Shown here piece after piece: positions 28,925 to 37,612 of a DNA stretch of 64,000 nt. The notes under the pieces were generated by a model. It did not search any database. It was not told the origin of the DNA and saw only the letters and a program-made list of their open reading frames with translations. Within the stretch, counting starts at the first letter, position 1; the number at the start of each line of letters is the position of its first letter. Location: NCBI RefSeq assembly GCF_011516635.5, contig NZ_CP096255.1, positions 1,302,001 through 1,366,000 on the forward strand. The letters are read 5' to 3'. Source of the DNA: Bradyrhizobium barranii subsp. apii (lineage in GTDB: Bacteria; Pseudomonadota; Alphaproteobacteria; Rhizobiales; Xanthobacteraceae). A program made the translations under genes and the position numbers.

Positions 28925-30139
28925 CTAAAACGCCCCTGCCAGCTCCCGCGCGCCGGCATTGGTGCTGTTACTGTCCATCCGCGTATCCGTCACCGCCAGC
29001 AGCTTGGCCACCGTGTTGTGGCGGATCGCGACCGGGTTGCGCTCGTAGCCGCCGCGCTGGAAGAAGTTCGAGGTCGGCACCTGCTCGCGCATCGCCTGCG
29101 GCATCGTCACCATGTCGAGGCCGGTGCCGTCGCCGGTGAGGTTCATCATCTCGAGCTCGGCGGCGGTGAGCGGCCGGGTGTAGCCCTTGGCGCGCGCGAA
29201 CAGCACCGAAGTCAAAAGCTTGTGGGTTTGCAGCATCGGGCCGATATCGATGTCCAGCACCATGGCATGCATGGCCCAGCCCTGCGCGGTGTTGCCGATC
29301 TTCTCGTGCTCCGACCAGGTGTCCGGCACCGACTTCGCCTGCGCCACCATCTTCTTCAGCACGGCAAGCTTGTGCTCGAGCGGCTGGCGCGCCGGCCCCG
29401 ACGTCCGCGCCACCTTGTCGGAGAGCGCACGGATGAGTTCATGCCCCTGCTCGGCCAGCAGCTCGACGCTGTTGGTGGTCAGGAGCTGGTTGTAGCCCAT
29501 CGCGGTCGAGATCGCGCGCTTGCCGCCGTGTTCGATTCCCGCCTGCACGTCGTAACTGCCGGTGCCGCCGGTCTCGAACGAATAGACCCGCACCGCCTGC
29601 TCGCGTGTCAGCCCGGAGGCGAGCGCGTAGCGCGCATAGGCGCGCTTGAACTCGGCCTCGCTGGACGGCCGCTGCGGCGTGAACTGATAGAGCTCGCGTG
29701 CCGCCTGCAGGAGATCGGCGACCACCGGTATCGCCTTTCTGGTCGGACGATCCGGCGTTTCCTCCGGCTCCGGATTCACCGGCCGCTTCGGCCCGTTGTA
29801 GAGTGGCGGATGCTGCAGCACATAATCGTCGAGCGTGACCTGCTGTCCGCTGCGCCGCTTGGCGTTGCGGCCTTTCCGCTTCTCGGAGATCTGGCTCCAA
29901 TAGGCACCCGCCTCTTCGTCGAACGCCGCGCGCGCCGCCTGATATTCCTGCAGCTTGCGGCGATATTCGAGCACGGCCGGCGACGCCCCACCCTGCGCAA
30001 AGAACTGCGACAGCAACTGGGCGTTGGCATCGCGGACGGCCGGCGGCAGCGCGTCGGCCTCGCCGCCGCGCGCGGCGGGCGCGAGCAGGACGAGCGCGAA
30101 TGGAACCAGCGCGAGATGTTTTCGAATCGAATGATGCAT
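28925..30139 (-). CDS. hypothetical secreted protein, possible lytic-transglycosylase-like core
   Basis: A 404-residue exported protein. The signal peptide MHHSIRKHLALVPFALVLLA ends near ARGGEA. Residues about 30-100 are helical and charged (EYRRKLQEYQAARAAFDEEAG). The central part (YALASGLTREQAVRVYSFETGGTGSYDVQAGI, then RAISTAMGYNQLL) resembles the Glu and Gly-Tyr-Asn blocks of lysozyme-fold enzymes, with Glu in YSFETGG a candidate catalytic acid. That is an inference from pattern only. I do not recognise a named family with certainty. The end DSNSTNAGARELAGAF has no anchor. Confidence 0.7.
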   Translation of the reverse strand: MHHSIRKHLALVPFALVLLAPAARGGEADALPPAVRDANAQLLSQFFAQGGASPAVLEYRRKLQEYQAARAAFDEEAGAYWSQISEKRKGRNAKRRSGQQVTLDDYVLQHPPLYNGPKRPVNPEPEETPDRPTRKAIPVVADLLQAARELYQFTPQRPSSEAEFKRAYARYALASGLTREQAVRVYSFETGGTGSYDVQAGIEHGGKRAISTAMGYNQLLTTNSVELLAEQGHELIRALSDKVARTSGPARQPLEHKLAVLKKMVAQAKSVPDTWSEHEKIGNTAQGWAMHAMVLDIDIGPMLQTHKLLTSVLFARAKGYTRPLTAAELEMMNLTGDGTGLDMVTMPQAMREQVPTSNFFQRGGYERNPVAIRHNTVAKLLAVTDTRMDSNSTNAGARELAGAF

Positions 30140-30195
30140 GCTGCCCTCTTAGCAGGCATCCGGTAACCGTCACGTTAACGCGCCGTTTACCATCG

Positions 30196-30820
30196 TCACT
30201 TCCAGGCGAACACCGGCTGTTCCAGCTCGCTGACGCGGGTGTGACGTCCCGCCAGCACCTCGCGGAACTGGTAGATCAGCGCCGCGGTCGGCGCGTGGAT
30301 CAGGCTCGTCTCGTAATGGAAGCGGATCACGCGGCGGGAGCTTTCGGGAATCGCGATGAAGTCGAACGCGTCTTCGCGCTCGATCGTGGCGAGCGCGATG
30401 CGGTGGACCGAGGCGACCTCATCCGGGTTCGGCCGGAGCGGCACTGTCGGCCGTCCAGACCACCACAGGCGTGATCAGATAGCCGGAGCGGGTCGGATAA
30501 TCGTCGAGCGTGCCGAGCACCTCCGCGTGCGTGAGGCGGAGGCCAAGCTCCTCATCAAGCTCGCGCAGCGCCGCCTCGACCGGCGTCTCGCCGGCATCGC
30601 AGCGACCGCCCGGCAGGGCCCATTGGCCGCGATGGGCGCGCAGGTGTGACGCGCGCAGCGTGAGCAGGAATGCGGTGTCATCGCCGTCACTCGCCGCGGT
30701 CAGCGCGACCGCCACCGCGGCGCGTTTCAATGCGGCCGGCGCATCATCCTCCGGCAGCCGCGTGAAGGCCGCGCAGGCAGCCGCGATATTCCGCCGTGTG
30801 GCATCGTCGAACGGTCTCAT
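30196..30820 (-). pseudogene. Nudix (CoA pyrophosphatase-like) hydrolase, frameshifted
   Basis: Two overlapping frames make one protein. The 5' part (30820 to about 30440) has the Nudix box: G-R-C-D-A-G-E, then REL and EELGL. It continues VLGTLDDYPTRSGYLITPVVVW, then departs as TADSAAPAEPG and stops at 30419. The 3' part, LRPNPDEVASVHRIALATIE...VFAWK, lies in another frame to 30196. Restoring one base near 30438-30443 (GCCGCT to GCCGCGCT) joins them into a protein of about 207 residues. So the gene carries a single-base deletion, real or a sequencing error. The 5' part alone keeps the metal-binding Glu residues but lacks the C-terminal domain. Confidence 0.85.
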
Positions 30821-30879
30821 GATGCTTGACTACACCACGTCCGGCCCCGATGAAATGAGCTCGCAAGGCCCGCGCAGCA

Positions 30880-31317
30880 ATGGACGACCACATGACCAAC
30901 AAGGCCGCCGCAAGGCTCAAATCGGACGGCTGGAGGATCCTGGAGACCACGGGCTTCTTGCACCTGATCGGCCCGTTATGGGAGCGCAAGGTCGACGGCC
31001 ATTACGAATTCGCGCTCGCCACCGAGGACAAGCACCACAATCGCCGCGGCATGGTCCAGGGCGGCGTGATGATGACGTTCGCGGACCGCACCTGCGGCAT
31101 GACCGCCCGTTACGTTTCCGGCAAGGAATTCATGGCGACGGTGCAGCTCGATACCCATTTCGTCGAGGCCGGCCAGATCGGCGACATCCTGATCTCCCGC
31201 CCCCGCGTGGTGCGCTCGACGCGCAGCCTCATCTTCATGAGCACCGAAGTCAGCGTGGACGATCGTTGCGTCGTGATGGCGAATGGCGTGTTCAAGATCC
31301 TGAAGGGGCCGGGGTAG
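30880..31317 (+). CDS. PaaI-family hotdog thioesterase
   Basis: A 145-residue acyl-CoA thioesterase of the hotdog fold. Family marks are LIGPLWERKVDGHYEFAL, HHNRRGMVQGGVMMTFADRTCGM (the HxNxxGxxHGG-type active-site region, here with Gln-Gly-Gly), and ATVQLDTHFVEAGQIGDIL. No membrane or signal sequence. The start is MDDHMTNK; Met5 is possible. It is divergent from the broken Nudix gene across a 59-bp spacer. Confidence 0.85.
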   Translation: MDDHMTNKAAARLKSDGWRILETTGFLHLIGPLWERKVDGHYEFALATEDKHHNRRGMVQGGVMMTFADRTCGMTARYVSGKEFMATVQLDTHFVEAGQIGDILISRPRVVRSTRSLIFMSTEVSVDDRCVVMANGVFKILKGPG

Positions 31318-31354
31318 CGTCGCGCGGTCGGGCTGCCGCTCTAACTACACCCAC

Positions 31355-31470
31355 CGCTGTCGTCGCCCGGCTTGACCGGGCGACCCAGTACGCCGCAGCC
31401 TCTCGGCTCAATCACAGCCGTCTCTGGAATACTGGATCGCCCGCCTTCGCGGGCGATGACAGCTGAGAGT
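31355..31470. repeat. palindromic repeat (TACTGGAT family)
   Basis: Contains 'gaatactggatcgcccgcct' and 'cgcgggcgatgacagctga' near 31428, and an upstream arm around 'tcgcccggcttgaccgggcg' near 31360. Related to the units at 16543 and 28865. Confidence 0.65.
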
Positions 31471-31493
31471 GCGGCAAGCGCCCTCCCCAATCT

Positions 31494-31574
31494 CGTCATT
31501 GCGAGCGCAGCGAAGCAATCCAGACTCTCACCGCGGACGCATCTCTGGATTGCTTCGCTGCGCTCGCAATGACG
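31494..31574. repeat. near-perfect palindromic repeat
   Basis: The left arm 'cgtcattgcgagcgcagcga' (from 31494) and right arm 'tcgctgcgctcgcaatgacg' (to 31574) are exact inverted copies, extended by 'agcaatcca' and 'tggattgct'. This is the well-known 'cattgcgagcgcagcgaagc' repeat of Bradyrhizobium-type genomes. It lies 48 bp before the aldo/keto reductase start. Confidence 0.9.
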
Positions 31575-31622
31575 GCGGTAGCTAGCTATGCTGCTCTCCA
31601 TCGAAATATCGAGGACCCGCCC

Positions 31623-32645
31623 ATGCAATACCGCCAGCTCGGCCGCACCGGCCTGAAAGTTTCGCCGATCTGTCTGGGCACCATGATGTTCGGCGGGCCG
31701 ACCGATGAAGCCGCATCAAATCGGATCATCGCCAAGGCGCATGAGGCCGGGATCAATTTCATCGACACGGCGGATGCCTATTCGAAGGGCGCATCCGAGG
31801 AGGTCGTCGGCCGCGCGATCGGCAACAACCGGCACGCCTGGGTGCTCGCGACGAAACTCGCCAACCCCATGAACACTGGTATGGGCGACGATCCCAACCG
31901 TGTCGGCCTGTCGCGGCGCTGGGTGTTGCAGGCCGCCGACGAGAGCCTGAAGCGGCTCGGCACCGACCACATCGACATCTACTATCTGCACAAGGAAGAC
32001 CATGCGACGCCGCCGGAGGAGACGGTGCGCGCGATGGGCGATCTGATCCGGGCCGGCAAGGTGCGCTATTTCGGCGTCTCGAACTACCGCGCCTGGCGCG
32101 TCGCCGAGATCTGCAACATCTGCGACCGGCTCGGCATCGACCGGCCCGCGGTGAGCCAGCCCTATTACAACGCCATGAACCGCATGCCCGAGGTCGAGCA
32201 CTTCCCGGCGTGCTCCTATTATGGCCTCGGCATCGTGCCCTACAGCCCGCTGGCGCGTGGCGTGCTCACCGGCAAGTACAAGCCCGACGCCGCGCCGGAC
32301 AAGGAGACACGCGCCGGCCGCAACGACACCCGCATGATGCAGACGGAATGGCGGCCGGAATCGCTCCAACTCGCGCAGGAGATCAAGACCCACGCCGAGA
32401 CGAAAGGCATCACCGCCGGCCAGTTCGCGGTCGCCTGGGTGCTGAACTCCGCCTTTGTCAGCTCGATCGTCGCCGGCCCGCGCACCGAGGAGCAGTGGGA
32501 CGGCTACATCCGCGCGCTCGACTACCGCTTCACGGCGGATGACGAGGCTCTAATCGACCGGCTGGTCGTGCCGGGCCATCCCTCGACGCCGGGCTACAAC
32601 GACCCCGCCTATCCGATCGAGGGACGCCGCGCGCGGACGGCTTGA
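31623..32645 (+). CDS. aldo/keto reductase
   Basis: NAD(P)H-dependent carbonyl reductase of 340 residues. The catalytic tetrad is visible: Asp and Tyr in FIDTADAYSKG, Lys in VLATKLANP, and His in IYYLHKEDH. The start MQYRQLGRTGLKVSPICLGT is typical of the YdhF/GSP69-like class. The cofactor-binding segment IVPYSPLARGVLTGKY and the C-terminal SIVAGPRTEEQW are present. A TPR protein gene begins 13 bp after its stop and is likely in the same transcript. Confidence 0.93.
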   Translation: MQYRQLGRTGLKVSPICLGTMMFGGPTDEAASNRIIAKAHEAGINFIDTADAYSKGASEEVVGRAIGNNRHAWVLATKLANPMNTGMGDDPNRVGLSRRWVLQAADESLKRLGTDHIDIYYLHKEDHATPPEETVRAMGDLIRAGKVRYFGVSNYRAWRVAEICNICDRLGIDRPAVSQPYYNAMNRMPEVEHFPACSYYGLGIVPYSPLARGVLTGKYKPDAAPDKETRAGRNDTRMMQTEWRPESLQLAQEIKTHAETKGITAGQFAVAWVLNSAFVSSIVAGPRTEEQWDGYIRALDYRFTADDEALIDRLVVPGHPSTPGYNDPAYPIEGRRARTA

Positions 32646-32657
32646 GAGCTGAAGACG

Positions 32658-33974
32658 ATGACGGCGCACGAAGACCGCTACGGCCTTTCGCTCTCCACGT
32701 CCTCGCACGAGGCGGCAAGCGCCTATCGCGAAGGCGTCGATCTCATGCTGGCCGGTTGGACCGGCACGGCGGAGGCGCTGGAACGCGCGATTGCGGCCGA
32801 TCCGGATTTCGCGCTTCCCCATATCGCCCGCGCCCGCGTGCATGCCTTCTATCAGCAGGGCGACCTCGCGCGGCAGAAGGCGGCACGCGCGCGCGAGCTC
32901 ACAGCGAAACGCGGCACGGAGCGCGAACGCTCGCATGTCGAGACGCTGGCGCTTGCGATCGAGGGCCGGCTGCCCGAGGCCATCGCATCGACGCTGAAGC
33001 ATGTCGAGAGCTGGCCGCGCGACGCCGTGGTGCTGTCGCTGCCGCTCGGCGCGTTCGGCCTGTTCGCGTTTTCCGGCATGCCCGATCACGACCGCGCCCG
33101 GCACGAGCTGTGCGAGCGCGTCGCGCAGCATTATGGCGAGGACTGGTGGTTTCTCACCATGTCCGGCTGGGCGATGACGGAGAATGGCGACGTCGCGCGC
33201 GGCCGCGGCGTCACCGAGCGTGGCTTCGACTTGCGCCGTCAGAACGCCCACGCCGCGCACGCCGTGCTGCACGCGATGTTCGAGGACGGCTCCATCGACG
33301 CGGCTGATCGTCTCGTCGACGCATGGATCCCCTCTTACGACCGCACCGGCATCCTGCACGGCCATATTCGCTGGCACCAGGCGCTCGGCGCGCTCGAGCA
33401 TGGTGATGCGGCGCGCGCGCTTGCGATCTATGCCGACGTGCTTCAGCCCTCCGCCACGAAGGCGCCGCCGCTCAACGTCGTCACCGACGGCGCCTCGCTG
33501 CTCTGGCGCCTGTCGGCTTACGGCCACACCGTGCCGGAGGCGCTCTGGCTCGAGGCCGATGCCGCCGCGCAAAAACTGTTTCCGAAATCGAGCCTGCCCT
33601 TTGCCGACGTCCACATGGCGCTGTTCGCTGCGGCGACGCAGAACCAGGAGGCGCTCGCCGCGCGCCTTGAGGCGATCGAGCAGCGGCTCGGCGACGGCAA
33701 GCTGCCGGCCGGTCCCGTGGTGCCGGCGATCTGCCGTGCGCTCGTGGCCTTTGCCCGCGAGGATTACGCGTCATGCGTGCAAACGCTCGCGCCCGTCCTC
33801 GGCGAGGTCGTGCGCATCGGCGGCAGCCATGCCCAGCGCGAACTGATCGAGGATACCTACATCGTCGCGCTCATGCGCAGCGGCGAGCTGCCCCGCGCCC
33901 GCGCGCTGCTCGACGCCCGCCTGCACCGCCGGCCCTCGCTTCGCGATACGCGCTGGCAGGCGGCGACCGTTTAG
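32658..33974 (+). CDS. TPR-repeat protein (TTC38-like)
   Basis: A 438-residue cytoplasmic protein of the tetratricopeptide repeat type resembling the TTC38 group. The N-terminal part (SSHEAASAYREGVDLMLAGWTGTAEALERAIAADPDFALPHIARA) has a typical TPR unit, and helical pairs continue to the end. No catalytic motif is visible, and no signal peptide, so a scaffolding or interaction role is likely. It follows the aldo/keto reductase by 13 bp. Confidence 0.8.
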   Translation: MTAHEDRYGLSLSTSSHEAASAYREGVDLMLAGWTGTAEALERAIAADPDFALPHIARARVHAFYQQGDLARQKAARARELTAKRGTERERSHVETLALAIEGRLPEAIASTLKHVESWPRDAVVLSLPLGAFGLFAFSGMPDHDRARHELCERVAQHYGEDWWFLTMSGWAMTENGDVARGRGVTERGFDLRRQNAHAAHAVLHAMFEDGSIDAADRLVDAWIPSYDRTGILHGHIRWHQALGALEHGDAARALAIYADVLQPSATKAPPLNVVTDGASLLWRLSAYGHTVPEALWLEADAAAQKLFPKSSLPFADVHMALFAAATQNQEALAARLEAIEQRLGDGKLPAGPVVPAICRALVAFAREDYASCVQTLAPVLGEVVRIGGSHAQRELIEDTYIVALMRSGELPRARALLDARLHRRPSLRDTRWQAATV

Positions 33975-34173
33975 CTCTGCCACGAAAAAAACATCGGTCT
34001 GGCAGCAAGTGGCCTGCTAGGACGGGATGGGGCGATCGGATGAATCGCCGATGGGTGGTGCGGTGGTATTCCAGTCGGGTTTAGCTGAACAAACGGGATC
34101 GCAACCAATTTGTGGTTCGCTCGTTGTTGAGCGGAACTTTTCCGCCGCCGTGGCCCCCTGGCATACGAGCCTG

Positions 34174-34752
34174 ATGATGCGCCTCCGCCGACCGGTCCTC
34201 GCCGCGGCCCTCGCGACTCTCGCAAGCCCTTGTTTTGCCGAGTCTTCCGCGCCCATTCCCGTCAACAACCCGCCGGCGCAGAACGCCTTCATCGACCTGC
34301 TGGCGCTGATGTCGGGCCACTGCAAGACGCTGAAGGTCGCGGGGCGCACCTTCGCGTGCAAGACGGTGGCTTACGCCCATGGTGACAAGGGCCGGGTCAA
34401 TTTCGCGGTCGCCGTCGACGATCCCTCCGACGCCAACCATGTCGTGTCGTTCTCCGGCGAGAACGGCCAGCGCGCGGACGACAATTCCTACGAGCTGCGA
34501 ATCGACCGCATGCTGCTCAATTCCAAGGACCGCCCCAAGGTCGACGGCCTGCCGGTGCCGGCCGAGCAGACCTCGACCGGTGTCTGCCGCCAGACCGGCA
34601 ATTTCGCCGCAAAGAAGGTCACGGACGTCACCTGCACGGCGACCGACAGCGAGGGCCGCCGATACGAGCTGCTGTTCGTCTCCGACGGCAAGCCGGTGAG
34701 CGTGCGCCGCATCCGGCAATCGTCGCCATCGATCCAGGATCCGTTCAAGTAA
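34174..34752 (+). CDS. hypothetical secreted protein
   Basis: A 192-residue exported protein. The signal peptide MMRLRRPVLAAALATLASP ends near CFAESS. The mature part contains five Cys (SGHCKTL, FACKTV, GVCRQT, VTCTAT) and a two-repeat-like beta-rich pattern. I do not recognise the family. The frame is open upstream to 34027, but the signal peptide marks the start. It is followed 55 bp later by a DUF3088 gene. Confidence 0.65.
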   Translation: MMRLRRPVLAAALATLASPCFAESSAPIPVNNPPAQNAFIDLLALMSGHCKTLKVAGRTFACKTVAYAHGDKGRVNFAVAVDDPSDANHVVSFSGENGQRADDNSYELRIDRMLLNSKDRPKVDGLPVPAEQTSTGVCRQTGNFAAKKVTDVTCTATDSEGRRYELLFVSDGKPVSVRRIRQSSPSIQDPFK

Positions 34753-34807
34753 CGGCATCATCAGCAACTGCCGGCATGTATGATCGCGCCATGCTTTGGA
34801 GCGATTC

Positions 34808-35155
34808 ATGACGCGCGACCGCCTGTTTCTGCTGCGCCCTGGTTTCGAGGATCCCGCCTTTCCGGGCCAGCGCTTCTATTGCTGGCATTGCGCGCTGATC
34901 GAGGGCGTGCTCGCCTCGTTTCCGCAGCTCGCCGAAAAGCTCGACGTTGAGCGCATCGCATGGCCGCGGCCAAGGCTGCCGGTGATCGCTCTGGTCGGCG
35001 ACGAGAACCAGTCGCTGCCGCTGCTCGTGCTGGCCGACGGGACGACGTCGCCGTACCAGACCGGCAGTCACCACGGCCGCGCCTTCATCGCCGACAAGGA
35101 CGCGATCCTCGCCGCGCTCACCGAACGCCACGGGTTTCCCGATCCGCATCCGTGA
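34808..35155 (+). CDS. DUF3088 family protein
   Basis: A 115-residue protein of the DUF3088 family, unknown in function. Marks are RLFLLRPGFEDPAFPGQRFYCWHCALIEGVLASFP and VIALVGDENQSLPLLVLA. The CWHC pair resembles a thioredoxin-fold redox site (C-x-x-C) at about residues 28-31, so a thiol redox role is possible. Start at MTRDRLF; the ATG four codons earlier (34796) is in frame. It precedes an isochorismatase-like gene by 133 bp. Confidence 0.8.
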   Translation: MTRDRLFLLRPGFEDPAFPGQRFYCWHCALIEGVLASFPQLAEKLDVERIAWPRPRLPVIALVGDENQSLPLLVLADGTTSPYQTGSHHGRAFIADKDAILAALTERHGFPDPHP

Positions 35156-35288
35156 AGGCCGAGCACTCGCGCAGCTCTCCGTGTCCGGGGCACGAGAGCT
35201 GTCGCGAAACGAGGGAAAATCGACATTGCCTGCCACGTCGGTCGCCCCGCATACTTCGCGCAGCAAGCAAGTCTGGAAGCCGCTCCTC

Positions 35289-35864
35289 ATGATCAGCCCC
35301 CTCCCCGCCCTCGTCGTCGTCGACGTTCAGCGCGCATTCGACGAATGGGAGGCTGCGGGCAAGCGGCGCAACAATCCGGACGCGGTGGCGCGCATCGCCG
35401 ATCTCCTCAAGGCATTCAGGACGCGCGGCGCGCCGATCTTCCACATCCGCCACGAGGGCACCAAGCCGAATTCGTCGTTCCTGCCGCAAAACTCCGGCTA
35501 CGCGGTCAAGGACGAGGCGCGCGAAGCGCCGGGCGAGGCGGTGATCGTCAAGCGCGTCAACAGCGCGTTCATCGGCACCGATCTCGAGACGCGCCTGCGC
35601 GCAGGCAACATCACGACGCTCGTGATCTGCGGCGCCACCACCAATCATTGCGTCGAGACGACGACGCGGATGGCCGGCAATCTCGGTTTCGACGCGAGCC
35701 TCGTGCGCGATGCGACCTGGACCTTCGACCGGATCGGACCAGATGGCGACAAGCATTCGGCTGAAGAGATTCATGCGATGACGTTGTTGAATCTCAACGG
35801 CGAATTTGCGCGCATCGTCAGCGCCGCCGACGTGATCGCTTCGCTCGAAGCGATGCGACAATAG
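35289..35864 (+). CDS. isochorismatase-like cysteine hydrolase
   Basis: A 191-residue hydrolase of the isochorismatase superfamily, often nicotinamidase-like or amidase. The catalytic Asp lies in ALVVVDVQRAF, the Lys in VIVKRVNSAFIGTDL, and the Cys in VICGATTNHCVETTTRMA. The cis-peptide region GATTNHCV is intact. The substrate cannot be told from the sequence. The frame is open upstream (35181), but the family begins at MISPLPALVVVD. Confidence 0.9.
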   Translation: MISPLPALVVVDVQRAFDEWEAAGKRRNNPDAVARIADLLKAFRTRGAPIFHIRHEGTKPNSSFLPQNSGYAVKDEAREAPGEAVIVKRVNSAFIGTDLETRLRAGNITTLVICGATTNHCVETTTRMAGNLGFDASLVRDATWTFDRIGPDGDKHSAEEIHAMTLLNLNGEFARIVSAADVIASLEAMRQ

Positions 35865-35985
35865 ATCGCGCCACATCATTCACACGTCGATCGGAACTCC
35901 GTCTGCGTCGTTTCGACGCCCGCACTGGCCGGAACGCAGCGGACAGCCATCTGTTATCACGCGACTTCTCAACTGGAGTGATGAC

Positions 35986-36303
35986 ATGAAGTATCTCTTT
36001 GTCGCGATGGCTGTGGGTGCAGCGGCGCTCGCCGGCGGATCCACGGCCAACGCGGCGGGCAAGGCCGGCGCGAAGCAGAACGCGCCAGCCGGCCAGTCCA
36101 CCGACATCAGCGCGCAGCACAGGCACCACCACGGCCATCGCCATCACCAATGGCGCCATCACCACCACGGCTACTATCGTCCGCACTACCGGAACTATGG
36201 CTATTACCCGCGGCACCACGGCTATTACGGCGGCGGACCGTACGGCTACTATGGTGGCGGAGGTCCCGGCGTGACGTTCAGCTTCGGCGGCGGCCGCTGG
36301 TGA
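35986..36303 (+). CDS. secreted His/Tyr/Gly-rich protein
   Basis: A 105-residue exported protein with signal peptide MKYLFVAMAVGAAALAGGST ending near ANAAGK. The mature part has runs of His (HRHHHGHRHHQWRHHHHG) that could bind metal, then Tyr/Gly repeats (YYRPHYRNYGYYPRHHG) and a GGGGPGVTF tail. Such proteins are common and uncharacterised in this genus. It has an 'ctggagtg' site upstream and a clear terminator after it. Confidence 0.75.
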   Translation: MKYLFVAMAVGAAALAGGSTANAAGKAGAKQNAPAGQSTDISAQHRHHHGHRHHQWRHHHHGYYRPHYRNYGYYPRHHGYYGGGPYGYYGGGGPGVTFSFGGGRW

Positions 36304-36310
36304 GAGTTAA

Positions 36311-36335
36311 GGCCCGCCTTGTGCGGGCCTTTTTT
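36311..36335. terminator. bidirectional intrinsic terminator
   Basis: The stem 'ggcccgc' (36311-36317) and 'gcgggcc' (36323-36329) with a 5-base loop is followed by six T on the + strand. It serves the His/Tyr-rich gene and abuts the 3' end of the convergent amine oxidase gene. Confidence 0.88.
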
Positions 36336-37603
36336 CATCCCCGCAAAATCATCTCCGCAATCTCCAGCCCGCTCGCCAGCGCCGCCTCGACCGTCCCCAT
36401 GTCGCGGCCGCGATAGAGCGCTTCGCCGGAGAACAGCACCGGGCCGTCGGCGCGCGCGAGGATCGCCTGGGCCTCGCGCGTCCGCGGCGTCGCCCAGGAA
36501 TAGGCGCCGCGGGCGAAGGGATCGTGCAGCCAGTTGGTCGCCGCAGTCGCCACGAGATCGCGCGCGATGTCGTCGCGCGACACGCCGAAGATGGCCGCAA
36601 GCGAATCGACCCCGGCATCGATCAGCCCTTGCCGATCGAGCTTCGCGAGCTCGGCCGTCCGCGGCCCGCCGAACCAGCCGGTGAGCACGGGATGCTGGTC
36701 CGGATGCCGCGTCCACCACACCGGAATCGACTGGTCCGACAGCAGGAAGGTCATGTCCGCGAGATCTTCGTTTCGCTCGCGCCACCACGGCCGCGCGAAC
36801 CGCAGCAGGATTTTTATCACGCTGCCGAAGCCGATATCGTCAGCTGCCGCAGCCTTCGCGCGTGCGCGCTCCGGAAGCGCGATCTCGCGCAACAACGGCA
36901 GCGGAACGGTGAGGACCGCGCGATCGCAGCCATGCACGTCGCCGCTGGCACAGCGGACGGCCAGCGCGCCGCCCGTCTGCTCGAACGCCGACACCGCGCG
37001 GCCGAAGCGAAACGTCACGCCAAGCCCGCGGCACTCGCTCGCCAGAAAATCGATCAGCGCACCGTAGCCGCCGACGATGCGCGCCTGGGTGTGATGCCCG
37101 CCGTCCATCCATTCCTCGCGCAGCGCCAGCGTCGAGGCGCGCTCGGGGTCGGCGGCGTCGTAGCCCTCGACCACGCGCTCGATCGAATGGCGCAGCCGGT
37201 CATACCCAGGCCCGGCGAAGTGGCCGCGGAGGAAATCGGCAACCGTGAGGTCATCCTTCAACGCCCCCAGCGCGGCGTACAGCTCTGCCTCGTGCGGATC
37301 GTGACGGTGTTCGTGCGAGAGCCTCGTGCCGTCAAAACTCCACTGGGTGCCTTCGATCTCCTGCAGCGACAGTCCCGCCTCGCGCACCAGCTTGCGCGTG
37401 ACCGGCGCCTCACCATGGACGAATTCGGCGCCGCCATCGGCGGGGTAGCCGAACTCCGACGCCGGCAGCGGATCGATGCGCCCGCCGCAGCGCTCGCGCG
37501 CCTCCAGGATCGTGACCGTCCTGCCCGCACGTGCCAGCTCGCGCGCCGCCATCAGCCCGGCCGCGCCGGCACCGACGATGACGATGTGCTCCAATTGTCC
37601 CAT
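36335..37603 (-). CDS. FAD-dependent amine oxidoreductase
   Basis: A 422-residue flavoprotein of the amine oxidase family. The dinucleotide-binding motif is IVIVGAGAAGLMAARELARAG with the following ILEARERCGGRI (the GG doublet of the FAD-binding block). The C-terminal FAD motif is VLFSGEALYRGRDMGTVEAALASGLEIAEMIL. It has no membrane segment. The substrate is unknown. It starts at MGQLEHIVIVG, 9 bp downstream of the stop of the DHFR-like gene, so the two are probably co-transcribed. Confidence 0.9.
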   Translation of the reverse strand: MGQLEHIVIVGAGAAGLMAARELARAGRTVTILEARERCGGRIDPLPASEFGYPADGGAEFVHGEAPVTRKLVREAGLSLQEIEGTQWSFDGTRLSHEHRHDPHEAELYAALGALKDDLTVADFLRGHFAGPGYDRLRHSIERVVEGYDAADPERASTLALREEWMDGGHHTQARIVGGYGALIDFLASECRGLGVTFRFGRAVSAFEQTGGALAVRCASGDVHGCDRAVLTVPLPLLREIALPERARAKAAAADDIGFGSVIKILLRFARPWWRERNEDLADMTFLLSDQSIPVWWTRHPDQHPVLTGWFGGPRTAELAKLDRQGLIDAGVDSLAAIFGVSRDDIARDLVATAATNWLHDPFARGAYSWATPRTREAQAILARADGPVLFSGEALYRGRDMGTVEAALASGLEIAEMILRG

Positions 37604-37612
37604 GCCGATGCC

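Noticed and set aside
14937..31574. Palindromic repeats as a CRISPR array
   Set aside because: They are dispersed single palindromes of different families, not regularly spaced repeats with unique spacers.
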